Assembly: GCA_049999725.1 (NCBI GenBank)
Contig: JBNGIS010000002.1
Span: forward strand, 155,964-219,963
From: Haplomitrium mnioides
Taxonomy: Eukaryota; Marchantiophyta; Haplomitriopsida; Calobryales
Direction: 5' to 3'
DNA length: 64,000 nt
Of the stretch, positions 35,641 through 47,800 are shown piece by piece. The notes below the pieces were generated by a model that had not been told where the DNA came from, made no database searches, and saw only the letters and a list, made by a program, of their open reading frames with translations. Positions within the stretch are counted from its first letter, which is position 1, and every line of letters begins with the position of its first letter. The position numbers and the translations under genes were made by a program.

Positions 35641-38051
35641 TCCAAATGAATTTCTTGAGACAATGGCTTGTGATTTGTACGCATAATAGCATGTCATGAC
35701 ATGGTCCTAGTGCTAAGGAAAAATAATCAATTAAACATGCCATTGCAGCAATGTGATCAGTAATAAATGAGCATATATATGAGATTAAAAGCTATTCGGT
35801 TGATATAAGGACATTTCCCTTGGGGATTTATTGCATCCAACTCACACATATTCTCCTTGCTTTGCATTGTAAAGTCAAAGAGATTAAAACAATGTTGCCT
35901 CTCCATTGTTTGAAGGCTCTGGGCCAATTTTTTGTTGGAGAATCGCAACAATGCATCAATTGAGGATGAGAAGGAGGATTTCTCCTTATTGAACCGTAGT
36001 AAAAATAAGAAGTCACTTTAGGGGCAATGATAAAATGAAAATGGAAAAACTAATAATAATAAAATAAAAATAAAACTAATCTATTGTTGAAGGCCAGCTA
36101 GCCTCTACACTATAATTGGAGGACAACCTACCCTATAGGTATTTAAATGTTGAAGGCTTAGGAAGAGCCCTGGACTAGGTCTGTCCAATGGCAAAGACGG
36201 GATAAGCACGGAGTCTTACACCACACATAAGGGGACGTTATTTGAAAGAAAGAGAAGAAAAAACCCTTACATACATCAAATAGAAAATTGCAAAGTGAAC
36301 ATAGGATTAAATCTGCCCTCAGTTGCAATGGGAGCAACTTTGAGGAAGCTGATTCAAGAAGAGCAACAACAAAGAAGCTTGATGAAGAATCCTGATGATG
36401 TTGATGTACAAGTGTTGACGAGTTGATTAGATTCTATCTAGGGTTGACTTTGAAGAATGAATGTTAGCGAGATTGAAAGGAAGCAATGCGGACTCATCTT
36501 TACGCCAATGGATTGCTAAATGGTGGGAGAGATTGTCTGATATTATTTTGGAGATGGTAGAGCCTAAAGATTTTGAGCTTTGGAAAAGGAAGTTTTTAAT
36601 CTTGAAGATTCATGCTCGGAAGAACAATGAAAATCAGAGGCGGGAAGGAGCGAGGCTGTCTTGAATTGTGAGACCCAAACGATTATGTTGAGCGTGCCCT
36701 TTGACTACGCACCTTCAATGTAGAAAGTCTTTTCTCATGACCCAAAATCATATCCCTCCCTGACTTCATTATCCTTGATAGATTCAATTTAACTTTTGAT
36801 GGCTGCCGATGGTCGTTTTTAGTGGAACTCTTTCTTCAGGTGGAGTGGAAAAAAAAACAATAGACTCCGATAGAATCAATTTGGGGAGTGAGGATCAGCC
36901 ACATCAAAAGAAGGAATTGGATAGCCACATTGGAAGAAAAGCAAAATTGAATGTTGAATTGTCAGCAACTAGAATAGATCGATGGCTCAGCAGAGAATTA
37001 ACCTTGGCAAAGCAACAGATTAGCAAAGAAAATGGGTAGGGTTGTTCGGCTCAATCAATTTCAGAAAGATCAAACAAATATATTTCCAATCAGGGAAATG
37101 CCAATGGGTAGCGCCTAGAGATGAACCACAAGAGGCAAGTAAAGAGCTTACTGAAGTTCGACTAATGTTGTGCAAGTTTGAAGTTTGAATCAAACATTGG
37201 ATCAACAATAGAATCTGAAAGATTGACTGCTGACTTGCAATGGGTATGTGAAATCAAAAAGTTTGAAACAGAAGGAAGAAGGCTCAAAAACCTTAAAATT
37301 CAAATTAACGAGTAGAGGAGAAATGAAAAATCAAAAGATGAGCGTCGACAGAAAACAAAAAGAGAAGGGATCTCCAGAAACAGAAAGTTCAATTAACAAG
37401 GAGAGAGTTCAAAGTATGAATCGAACATTGAATTGACAGCAAAAAGGTAAAATTTTGATAGAGGGTCGCCGAAGAATTGAAAGTTTGAAAATAGAGGGTT
37501 TTTTCAAAAGTTCAAAATGACGAGTAGTGCCAGAAGACGAAAGTTCAAAAAATGCTCACTAGAAGTTCGACAGGATAGAATTTAGAAAGTTCAAACAAGA
37601 GTTGTGATGTATGCAGGGATGAAAAATTAAATGAGAACGAGCATTTGAATAAGTGTCAATTAGATTAGAAGGAAATCTATGCATGTGTTGTGGTCAGTAG
37701 GGAATGGCTTTCTCTAAAATTAGAGAAGCGAGCAGAGATTTTGAATCTATTAGATAGATTCCAAATCCAATAGCCATGGGTGTTGCAAGGAAAGAGTGTC
37801 CTTGAACATTGTATATGGGATTCGGAGTCCATATAATAGAGGAGCCATCTTATTCATATAGGAGTGGAGACCTTGGGGATGAGTGTTCAGAGTTTAAGAG
37901 AGGACTATTGTACATCTTAGCTAATAGACACCAAGATGATGAAGTGACCTTCTGAGATTTTAGCTTAAATTTCAATTTCAGGGTTCTACTTGTTTATGTC
38001 TTAACTCTATAAGCTTCTAACTTGGCTAGAGCACAATTCAGAGTTGCAGGT
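35641..38051. other. Mostly unassigned DNA with a few short plus-strand open frames
   Basis: Open frames at 36461-36664, 36809-37039 and 37248-37436 on the plus strand are hydrophilic and Lys/Glu-rich. The first contains WWERLSDIILEMVEPKDFEL, which looks like real protein sequence, but I recognise no family. They could be pieces of a decayed gene or element spanning about 36.4-37.9 kb. Confidence 0.35.
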
Positions 38052-38598
38052 TGTAACACTACATACATACATCACACACCAAAATTAACACAAGCACAAC
38101 ATATACAAGAGTAGCGCATAAAGAACTTCAAGAACCCACAAGGTAAGAGATGCCCAACAAGACCCTCTCCCTTCTTTATATACTAAGTGAAAAGCACTTT
38201 GCTTACATAGGTGGCAAAACCCCATTGGTTCCTTTTCTATCCTCCTCTAATTGGACCACTCTTTTTCCTCTCTCATTGATTGGACCACCCTTTACTTTTA
38301 TTCTCCTTCTACCACGTGTCCTTATCTTTAAAACCTTCTATTTCTCTTTAGTTCTTCTTTTGCCACGTGTCCTTATCTTAGAACCTTCTATTTGCTTTAA
38401 TCCTCCGCTTGCTACGTGTCCTTATCCTCTTCTAAAGTGGCTTTTCTCACTTTAATTTGTTGACTTTCTCTCCTCTTGCCACGTGTTACTCTCTCTATAA
38501 TAACACTCACTTTTTGATACTCTAACTTAGTAATGGCTTTCTAGATATAGTTGTCACTATTTTTTAGTTGTTTCTTACTAAAGTTAGTGACCATTACA
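38052..38598 (-). repeat. Family A 3' LTR
   Basis: Plus-strand ends are TGTAACACT and CCATTACA (547 bp). It matches 41885-42302 and 19203-19741. A row of CACGTGTCCTTATC-type units (about 38317, 38363, 38413 as CTACGTGTCC, and 38478) gives several G-box/ABRE-like sites. Confidence 0.9.
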
Positions 38599-38615
38599 AT
38601 CCCCCCTCTTTTTAA
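38599..38615 (-). promoter_or_regulatory. Polypurine tract of the family A element
   Basis: On the minus strand AAAAAGAGGGGGGAT directly precedes the 3' LTR, which is the expected place for plus-strand DNA priming. Confidence 0.75.
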
Positions 38616-39025
38616 GAAGCAACATCCTCGTTGCAAGTAAGAGAGGTCTCAAAAGCGTGAACAAACGTGGATGCGTTAGCCAAATTCTCTGAGGGCTCCC
38701 AAGTAGCTTCATAAAGTGGGTAGCCTTTCCAACAAACCAAATATTCCACAATCTCATGACGGCCATGACGTCGTGTTCGTTTCTTCAAGAGTTGTTCCAC
38801 CTCAAACTCTTCATGACCATCAATAAGTTCAAGCGGTGAAGAGGGTTCTTGGGAACTTAGAAAAGAGGAAGAACAAGGAACAAAAGCCCACAATAAAGAG
38901 ACATGAAAGACTAGATGAATCTTCATGTGAGAGGGTAAAACCAATTGATATACCACTTCACCAATACGAGCAGAGATAGAAAAAAAGCCAATAAAGCAAG
39001 AACCAAGCTTACGAGAATGAAGCAA
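38612..39025 (-). pseudogene. Family A integrase C-terminus and chromodomain
   Basis: A 137-codon open frame with the integrase linker (GEVVYQLVLPSHMKIHLVFHV), then a chromodomain at about residues 73-118 (FEVEQLLKKR, EYLVCWKGYP, ATWEPSENL). Chromodomains of this class direct insertion to particular chromatin. The aromatic positions of the fold are present (Y, W and W in EYLVCWKGYP...TWEP). It follows the integrase core after a stop, so it is separated from the rest of the polyprotein. Confidence 0.85.
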
Positions 39026-39334
39026 AGGAAGATTGGAAGTAGATAGTCAGACTTGGTCACCTATAGCAAAAGTCACCTCCCATCGATGAGCATCAGCATA
39101 TTGCTTTTGACGATTACGAGCCACTTCAAGGTTTACCTTGGCCCGTCGAATGCCGTAGTGTAGACGATGAAGAAAATCATCAGCAACTGGACTCTTGGAG
39201 ATGGGCGGTGAGGTCGAGTGAAGACTAGAGATCGTGGTTGGATGCTCACCGTACATAAAAAAGAAAGGTGTGGCTTTTGTAGAACTGTTGATAACGTTAT
39301 TGTAAGAAAACTCGACAAGAGGTAGTAGCCAGTC

Positions 39335-40069
39335 TTATTCTGTTTGTTCTTCCAAAGTAAATGCTTGCAACATATCTTCAATTGTACGATTGGCGCGTTC
39401 AGTTTGACCATCAGATTCAGGATGGTAGGCAATAGACATAGCTAATTTGGTTTTTAATAGACTAAATATGGTGCGCCAAAACATGCTAGTGAGATGAGTC
39501 CCGCGATCAGAAATAATAACTTTAGAGAGACCATGATGAGAGTACACTGCTGTCGGATTAATGCAAGTTAACTCAGGGGCTGTCAATGACTTAGTTGTTA
39601 GATGAATATGGATCATTTTACTAAGTTTGTCCACAAAAACAACAATAGCGTCATGACCTATAGAAGTACGTGGTAACTCACATACAATGTCCATACTCAT
39701 ATGTTCCCATCGTCGATTGGGGATGGGAAGTGGTTGTAATAAGCCTCCACGCTTAAGATTGGTATATTTTTTTTGTTCACAAGCCACACAACTTTGAACA
39801 TATTCCTCCACATCTTGGTGCATCTTAGGTGTTATGAGGGTCTTCTTTCGCCAATCCACTTGCGGGTTATGTCTTCTCAACCACTTCATTCCTACAATGG
39901 CATCATATCTTGCCAATGTTGTGATCTTCCATTCAAGCTCTTCTTGATAGTTGCCCATATATAAAGATATACTTTGAGACAATCTCCCAATTGGCTCGTT
40001 TTGTCCGTTTGCCATTTCAACTACCTCGTGCTCTTCTTTCTCAAGGAGTAACTTCAACTTTAGTGCCAT
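39335..40069 (-). pseudogene. Family A protease-integrase junction frame
   Basis: One open frame of 244 codons. Residues 1-80 are the end of a gypsy aspartic protease (ARYDAIVGMKWLRRHNPQVD). Residues from about 83 are integrase: the second half of the zinc finger (CVACEQKK), then the catalytic core with MDIVCELPRT, FVDKLSKM, VIISDRGTHLTSMFWRTIF and AYHPESDGQTERANRTIEDML. RT and RNase H should lie between but are gone without breaking the frame. A stop follows at the core end and the next frame (39256-39047) continues the integrase. Confidence 0.88.
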
Positions 40070-40250
40070 TGCTCGTGATCAATAATTTTCTTTTGCTCCA
40101 GAATCCACCAAAACCCTTATTGGAGATCCTTCCATCCACCTATCCACCACAATTAGTCCTCCATTTTTTGTTTTTCTACCTGATATAGTCGATTTTGTCG
40201 ACTTTTTCCTTCGACTTTCTTCTTCATCCCAGCAACATCACGAGGTCTTT

Positions 40251-41219
40251 TTACTGGTGCCCATCATTTCTCTGACATTCGTGGTCTCCTTCATTGTTGA
40301 TATTGTGAAGAGGTCGTTGAAACACTTGCCTTTGATTGCGTCGTAACGCTTTGCAATTTGGTGCAATGTGCCCTATCCGTCCACGATTGTAGCATGTTCT
40401 AGTTTCTCGCATGTCCTCTATCCTTCTATCCATGGTATTTTGTGGCCCTCCTTGTTGGTGATTTGGGCAATTGAAGTCTGTCTTTATCATGTTTCTCAAC
40501 TCCATAGGTGTGGGGCCATAATTCCCTCCTGTTTGCACAATCTCTAGTGTTTCTTGAATTCTCTATGCAAACGATATGGCTTTATTAACATCTTTTGAGT
40601 TGCGCATCATGACTTCCCCCTGAATCTTTTACTTCAATCCTTGTAGAAATTTGTCAAGGGCCTCGACTGAACTCATATCCTCAATTTGAACTTGTAGGCT
40701 CCGAAACTCTTCAATATACCTTGCAACGCTTCCTTGTTGCTCTAACTCCCAAAGCTTGGTTCTTGCAGTTAGAATAGAGTCTACGGCTTTGAATTTTTGT
40801 AGTAAACCTTCTTTTAGAGTACTCTACAAGAGTTGTTCTCCTTATGCATTCTTTTGTCGCTCCCATCCTTGTAGCCAAATCGATGCATCCTGAGTTAAAA
40901 ATGACCTTGCAAATAAGCCTTTCTCCAAATCCGAAGCATACGGATAGTATGATATGTGAACCTCCATTCGATAAACCCACCCTTCTACAACACCAACCAT
41001 GCGACTTCCTCTATAAGGCTCCACTTTACACGACTTGCTCATCTTTTGTAGCAATGTTTCTTGACTTCTATCTCCATTCTCTTATTGTAGTCGTATTTTC
41101 ACCATCTCTCCCATCAACATGTTTGTTTGATGTTGACTTGCTATAAGAGCTGCTTGAAGCTCTTCCAACTTTACCATCATCCAAGCTCCTCCTTCTAGAT
41201 TGCTAGAGTTTCCCTCCAT
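40251..41219 (-). pseudogene. Family A gag
   Basis: This starts at the ATG at 41219 (MEGNSSNLEGG...) and is broken by stops. It includes a typical retrotransposon gag core (ASIWLQGWERQ near 40885; SVARYIEEFRSLQVQIEDMS near 40730-40675). A zinc knuckle lies at about 40393-40352 (CYNRGRIGHIAPNC), where the second cysteine of the CCHC pattern is arginine. The other three ligands remain. Confidence 0.75.
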
Positions 41220-41866
41220 GGTTTTTCTATCACAACTTAGCTACAAGCAACTTATACAAAAGCAAATATATACACATTCCAATTATGCAGAATAGGTAAA
41301 ATAAAAGGTTTAGTTGAGGCTAACACTAAGTCACAAAACCTCTCTCCAAACTTACGAACAAGAAAATCTCGTTGTGTTTGTTTGGACGTTACTCGAATAG
41401 AAATATGATACTGGGAGTTGAACTCGTCTAGAGGAGCTTGGTTCAAATCCATTTTCTATCTACCACAAAACATTAATAAAACATTCCCACGTAACATCAT
41501 AATTTACTACAGGTAAGATTACGGGCTCTCTTGATTCCATTACAAAAACCATAAAATCATCTCCAAAATTATATACTAAAATTTGACAAAAGAAATGTTT
41601 GTCAATGTTAAACACACGAATATTAAAGGGATTCAATGGAGGAATTCTATGAGGTACAAATGCTCCTCTATCCATTAGTTATCATAGCATCAAGTCAAAC
41701 TTCTTATCTTCATTTATAAAGGATGGGATATCCGCTATCCTTTATTCATGAAAACTTAAAAAAGTTCAGCTCTCTTAGAGTTCATGTATAAAGTAGACAT
41801 TCCACTACTCCAAGAGATCTTTAGTGCTTCTCCAAAGAGGGGTAATCCACACTTCTTTAGAGAAGA

Positions 41867-41884
41867 CCAAACTCTAATATCATT
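41867..41884 (-). promoter_or_regulatory. tRNA-iMet-type primer binding site of family A
   Basis: On the minus strand TGATATTAGAGTTTGG lies two bases inside the 5' LTR. It differs slightly from the common plant primer site TGGTATCAGAGC. Confidence 0.65.
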
Positions 41885-42302
41885 TGTAACACTACACACA
41901 TACATCACACACCAAAATTAGCACAAGCACAACACATACAAGAGTAGCGCATAAAGAACGTCAAGAACCCACAAGGTAAGAGATGCCCAACAAGGCCCTC
42001 TCCCTTCATTATATACTAAGTAAAAAGCACTTTGCCTACATAAGTGGCAAAACCCCATTGGTTCCTTTTGTATCCTCTTCTAATTGGATCACCTTTTTTC
42101 CTCTCTCATCGATTGGACCACCCTTTACTTTTATTCTCCTTCTGCCACGTGTCCTTATCTTTAGAACCTTCCATTTTTCTTTAGTTCTTCTTTTGCCATG
42201 TGTTCTTATCTTAGAACCTTCTATTTTTGCTTTAATGCTCTGCTTGCTACGTGTTTTTATCGTCTTCTAAAGTAGCTTTTCTTTCACTTTAATTTGTTGA
42301 TT
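41885..42302 (-). repeat. Family A 5' LTR, truncated
   Basis: Matches 38052-38473 of the 3' LTR from TGTAACACT to AATTTGTTGA, then changes abruptly to unrelated DNA at 42301-42303. About 125 bp of LTR are missing. Confidence 0.85.
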
Positions 42303-42719
42303 TGAGAAGAAAAGAGGTTGGTAAAGGAGTGGTATTGGTTGTTCAATTGCAAGAGCAAACTTTGATGGCAAGAATGGAGGTGAGTACTATGAGTCAAGCA
42401 AAGATCATCCTTGTATTTTAGAAAAGAGGCAAGTGAATGGGAATCTGCTATGATGAATGGTTTAAATTTGACTTGTTAATGCTTGAAAGGTTGTTTTTCT
42501 TGGAATGTTGTTTGGAAGGAAGTAAGGAAAAAAAAGATTGATTGATAAAGAGACTAATGTGTAGGTTTTAGTCAACTTTAAGTGACTGGAAAAGATGAGA
42601 ACGTGACATAAAGACTGAGAGTTTAGATCCCTAGTTGGAACGAACCAAGATACATGCATATTGGTGGGATTGCTTGTTGCTATGCTACGACAGAACATGT
42701 CTTCCAAAAGATAGTGTCT

Positions 42720-43104
42720 TTACACTTTGGTAGCATAAACCATTGTAATTTGCTCTTGATCACTTGGAGAATAATTTCTCTCCATCGCATTTTACCAACG
42801 TGACATGAAGGTAATTGGATGAAGTCTATCTTCAACTCCTAAATCAATTCAACATATTAATTCAGTAGAGCAAGAGTTACATGTATTTGCTGTTTGGATA
42901 AAGCCCATCATAGACTTGAGTAAGAAAGGAGGAAAAAATACGCCTACCTCAATGATGGATGATATTTTGAAGTAGTTTGAGGATGTGTTTCCGAAGGATT
43001 TGCCAAAGGGGTTACCAGATAATCGAAGAATGTCTTTTCAGATTGAGTTGGTATCAAGAATTAACTCTTATAATAGATCTATATATCGACCTTTGTAAAA
43101 GATT
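42720..43104. pseudogene. Family B RNase H scrap (-) next to RT-start scrap (+)
   Basis: Positions 42720-42840 match the minus-strand RNase H part at 17930-18060. Positions 42845-43100 read on the plus strand as the region just before and at the start of RT (EQELHVFAVWIKPI..., FEDVFPKDLPKGLPD, RMSFQIELV), as at 59590-59830. This head-on arrangement repeats the one at 17.7 kb. Confidence 0.65.
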
Positions 43105-43567
43105 TCAAAAACCAACTTTCAAATAAATAACAACTTCAAGATAACATTTCCACTTGTTTTCTGCAAGATCAAAAGATCACCCACATGACTACAACAAGCA
43201 TAACATGGACTATACTTCTATTAAAGTTACACAACTAAATGCCAATAAAGAAACCAAAGCCAAGAGTGTTAACCAAAGCCAAACAACCAAAGAACCAAAC
43301 CAAATTGAGAGTAACTTGAGAATGATAAATGTGGTTATGAAGTAATTTTATTTATACAAGATAAAAAAGATGTCATTTTTTTTTTATGTTAGTAGTAATT
43401 TAAATTACAAATTGATGACTTAGATAATAATTCTAATTTCAACTTTAAAACTGACTTCAAAAACAAATAATCTTATCTCAATGCTAAAATTGACTCTCTA
43501 CAACTTTTTTCAATTCTATATTTCTTTTAATTCACTCATTTTTATTTTCTTATGAATAATGGTCATC
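43105..43567 (-). repeat. Family B LTR, minus orientation
   Basis: Matches 33567-33985 and, inverted, the plus-oriented LTRs. It ends beside one unit of the 86-bp satellite (43568-43640), the same neighbour as at 33566. Confidence 0.65.
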
Positions 43568-43640
43568 TCTATCATTTCATCAATGACACCAAATTGCTAA
43601 AGAGTCAAACTATATGCCCTTGTTATACATCATTTCATGT
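43568..43640. repeat. Single unit of the 86-bp satellite
   Basis: CATTTCATCAATGACACCAA followed by the GCTAAAGAGTC part, as in the array at 32225-33566. Confidence 0.8.
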
Positions 43641-43679
43641 TACTCGTAGTTACATAATCAATTGTTAGAAATAATTGAG

Positions 43680-43810
43680 ATAATCATTTCATGTTATTCA
43701 TAGTTTATGTTAGAAATAATTGAGATAATCATTTCATGTTATTCATAGTTNNNNNNNNNNTTTATGTTAGAAATAATTGAGATAATCATTTCATGTTATT
43801 CATAGTTACA
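43680..43810. repeat. ~46-bp tandem repeat around an assembly gap
   Basis: The unit TTATGTTAGAAATAATTGAG plus GATAATCATTTCATG... is present on both sides of ten Ns at 43751-43760. The gap probably marks a collapsed or unresolved run of this repeat. Confidence 0.75.
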
Positions 43811-44810
43811 GAATCAATTGTTAAAAATAATTGAGATAATGCAATCAAATCCAAATTTGAAGCCAAATGTCCTTGTTAAACACATTCATCATGTCACTCC
43901 CTAGAATACCTCTAAATGGTTCAGGCACTGATGCCCAACATTCTTCTGGAATTTGGGTACAAGTTAACAAACATTCTCATTCGTTTTTATTTGCCATTCC
44001 CTCTTTTTTAGCAAGAGGGGATAACAAGAGTCAAAGCCATTAGTTCTGCTTGAAAGGTTTAGCCATGTATCAACTAGGCACTACATTTTAAATTCTAGCC
44101 ATGTGATTCTTCACTAAGTACTAACCCTATTTGCAGCTCGATTTTTAAATAGTTTCTCAGTTCGTTGTGAGCTAGAGCATCCCCATCATGCAGAGCAAAA
44201 GTATTTCAAAACATTGGGTGCAGGCATTGTCTTATACAAATTACAGCATAAAAGTATAGTCCTGGTTCTTGAACCCAAACGAGTGTAGGACCGAAGACCA
44301 GTTGCATTTTTTTTTGCATGATTGTCTCAATGACAAAAAATTTAAACAAGGGTCCTGCATTGGCAAGGAGTGGAGCTTTCAGTACCCCTTAGGTCCGGAC
44401 CTCTAGCTTCAAAGGCATCCAGAGCAAAATGGAACAGTCAAACCAAAATTTCTACCACACAGCTCTTGGATAATCTCTCTTCACTGAAGGAGGTCTCTCT
44501 GCTTCAATTTCAAATGTGGCATACAACTTACTTGATGATACAGCACAAACTAGCTAAAATTGAATTAAAGCCACTAATGAGGAAGTGGCACCTGTTGCTG
44601 TGGATTTAAATTCCAGAACAACATACACTGATTTTCAATCACTTTCTATAAAAGGAATTGCAAAGAAAAATTTAGACTAGGGCAACAAACCTGGTTATAG
44701 GTTTGCAAACTCAACAGGCTAATGCACATACCTCCCTCTTGCACCGGCTGATTGCCAGGGCAATTGGTATGGAATCCAATTATATAACTGTCCTAAAACG
44801 ATTGAATTAC
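43811..44810. other. 3' flank of FIP37, no other gene recognised
   Basis: This probably includes the 3' untranslated region of the minus-strand FIP37 gene. No convincing protein frame; the 79-codon plus frame at 44370 has no recognisable content. Confidence 0.5.
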
Positions 44811-47800
44811 TTATCGCTTTTTCAAATCTGCTGTATGCCTGTCCTTTGGATCATCTTCTCCACAGTGTGCATCTCTCTTGCCCTCCAGCTGCCAGCTCCT
44901 TTCCTCATCCCTAACCTTGACATTGGCATCTTGCTGCTCCATTTGCTTTCGATAATCTAGATGCTGGAACTCCTTTTGTTGAAGCTGATGCTCTTTCTGT
45001 TGAAGTTGTCTTTGCAAGATGTAAATCTGACAACAATAAGAAATTCATGCTGCTCAAAAACCACCAATGTAACCTACAACATGTTATAACGTTTAATGGA
45101 GAACACTGGATGGAAATATAGCCGAGAGCTAACTTATTAGTTATGAAGTTGTGGAGAGCAAAACTAACCACAACAACAATTAAATGGAAGCTGCAATAGT
45201 CTAGGAAAAACCTACACATATCACAACTGTGCACGCATAGAGTGAAGCCTTGACAATGTGGTGTCAGACACAAAGTTTCAGACTATTCAGCCTCATCATG
45301 TGTAGCAGTGCCAAGCTGCCACAACTTCCTGCTGGTTTCGCCAGTTCCCCACAGCAGGTCCTGATCAATTGTCGTACTGAGTTTCTGCCACTTTCTGGAA
45401 GCAACGGGAAAACTCAGTCATGATGATGCCTACCACTCCACCAAGAATCCAACTAATCAAAATCTGTCAACCCTCAAGCATCAGCTTGGGACATCTTTCA
45501 TTTCACTTTAGTTTGATCTTGTGAAGCAAACATCCAAGAGCATAACTCCCAGAGAGAGGTCTGCTGCAAGATTAGTGATTGGGGCCTTCTGCACCCTGAA
45601 CATAGCACATGAAATGCATCACTAGTGACTACTTGGATGCAGAACATTCGCTAAAGTCACTGAATATATTAGTTATGAAGTTGTGGAGAGCAAAACTAAC
45701 CACAAAAACAATTAAATGGAAGCTGCAATAGTCTAGGGAAAACCTACACATATCACAACTGTACACACATAGAGTGCAGCCTTGACAATGTGGTGTCAGA
45801 CACAAAGTTTCAGTCTATTCAGCCTCATCATGTGTAGCAGTGACAAACTGCCACAACTTCCTGCTGGTTTCGTCAGTTCCCCACAGCAGGTCCTGATCAA
45901 TCGTCGTACTGAGTTTCTGCCACTTTCCAGAAGCTACGGGAAAACTCAGTCATGATGATGCCTAGCACTCCACCAAGAATCCAATTAATCAATATATTGG
46001 AGTACATACACCAGTGAACCATATTTAAAAGTCAGCAGTATGGACACTTAAACCTACCATCTTTTATCCTTTCATTGTCCACACATATTTAGCCATATAG
46101 AGCCAAAAGAGAATGGTGATCAGATATATTCACTTACAGTTTGCTGTGATCGCTCAGCTTCATCATTAAGATCTTCAACATATTCGAATAATTCTGCAGA
46201 AACCATTGGCAAATGTTATCTGTTCATATGTCGGCCATAAATCAAGTTACAAGTTCTGGAAGAGTCATGCGATTTGAAAACCAATCTCTAGTTCATCACA
46301 AGAAATATTGATACCTATGGAAATGGGAAATCTCACCAGGCAAAGGAGAATTGCACATCATAACTTAATGTCCAACAAAAGATATCTTAATAAATATTGA
46401 AAAACTCTTTACTTACAAACAGAAACATATCCTTATAAGAAAAACTTCATACCTACAAACAGAAATGTTTGAAAACTGTTACAAGTTAGTGTGACACTTA
46501 GCTACTAGTCAATCAAGAAATGTGTTCAAGGACACCTTCAGTGTCATGTCTGCTAACAGCAGATGCGAATCCTTTTAAAAAGGAGCTTCATTCAAATTGA
46601 TCTAAGAACCAATTATCTTAAAGTCTGAACTGGACATCTACACTGCATTTCTTACACTCACACTTAATCACATAGTAACTGTAGCAGCCTTGCAGCCTTA
46701 ACAGTGCACCGAACTTTTTATGCTCAACTTTAGGCAATGCCTTGGCAAAAACATCAGCCACCATCACACTTAAGGACAAAATTGAACTTTGATTTGACCT
46801 TTTTGCTTTTTCTTGAAAAAACATTGCTCTACCTGCATGCTTTTGGCTCACCAATTATGTCTTACTTCTTTAGATTACTGACTTTGCTTTCTTCACCAAT
46901 TCCCACACCTTGGTGCACATTGTCTTCTGGGAGTTATCACAGCCTGAAGGGAAGATGTGGGAATTGCCTTGAGACTTGTTGGCTGCTATGCAGAACTCAT
47001 CAACTGCACCTTCAGGTTGAGTTAAACTTTATTCTATCCTCCCTCCTCTTTACAGATGGTGTTGTCCTCATGTCAACAACTAGTGCCAATAATGCACCAA
47101 ATCTTGGCCTAGACCGATTCTAAACTCTGTCAGGAATCTGAAAAAAAAGAAAAAGAACTGGTGTTTGGCACATGGCTGAAGAAAAACATGTGGGGAACTG
47201 TCCACTTTACACAGAACACAAGGTGGCAGACCAGTAAACTTATTGGATTACCAAAAAGTACAACTGAATACAAAGTGCACATTGCTGGGCCTTTAAAACG
47301 AAGTAGAGTAATTTTCTAATCCCACTACATTGATAGAATTTCATCTGAGACAATGTTAGAATTGATCTCACATCATATTAGTATTGAGCTTATGTTAGGA
47401 TCACTCTGATGACAAATCCTTGTACAAACATCAAGACTAATATCTCATAGATGCATGCAATCAACTAGTACAGCTTTAGATGATGATTCTGAGTATATTC
47501 AATTGAGGTGGAAAAACTGGTCGAGTTACAACTAGGGATGCAACCAGCCTATATGGAAAAAGGAAATGACCTTTCCCATGCAAGAACTGCAACCCCTGGA
47601 GTGTACAAAATATCCAGGTGCACATTAAGATATATCCTAGCTGGATATATCTTATCCAGGAAAGATTGGACACTACAATAGGAGGCATGAACATGTCTAT
47701 TTCCAATATACATACCCAATGTGGATGGAGTTTTGGACCCGATTTCTGGCTCACAGGTCTAGCAAACCTCCACCAAACCAACAGCTGGTGCAAGGAACAA

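Larger units (their letters stand above)
38052..42302 (-). mobile_element. Family A chromodomain gypsy element, internally deleted
   Basis: A minus-strand element with its 5' LTR at 41885-42302 and 3' LTR at 38052-38598. The primer site is next to the 5' LTR and the polypurine tract next to the 3' LTR. Coding order is gag (41219-40251), protease (about 40170-39830), integrase (39830-39050) and chromodomain (38770-38640). RT and RNase H are absent because the protease end is joined directly to the integrase start. Stops in gag and pol make it non-autonomous or dead. The 5' LTR is cut short at 42302. Confidence 0.87.
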
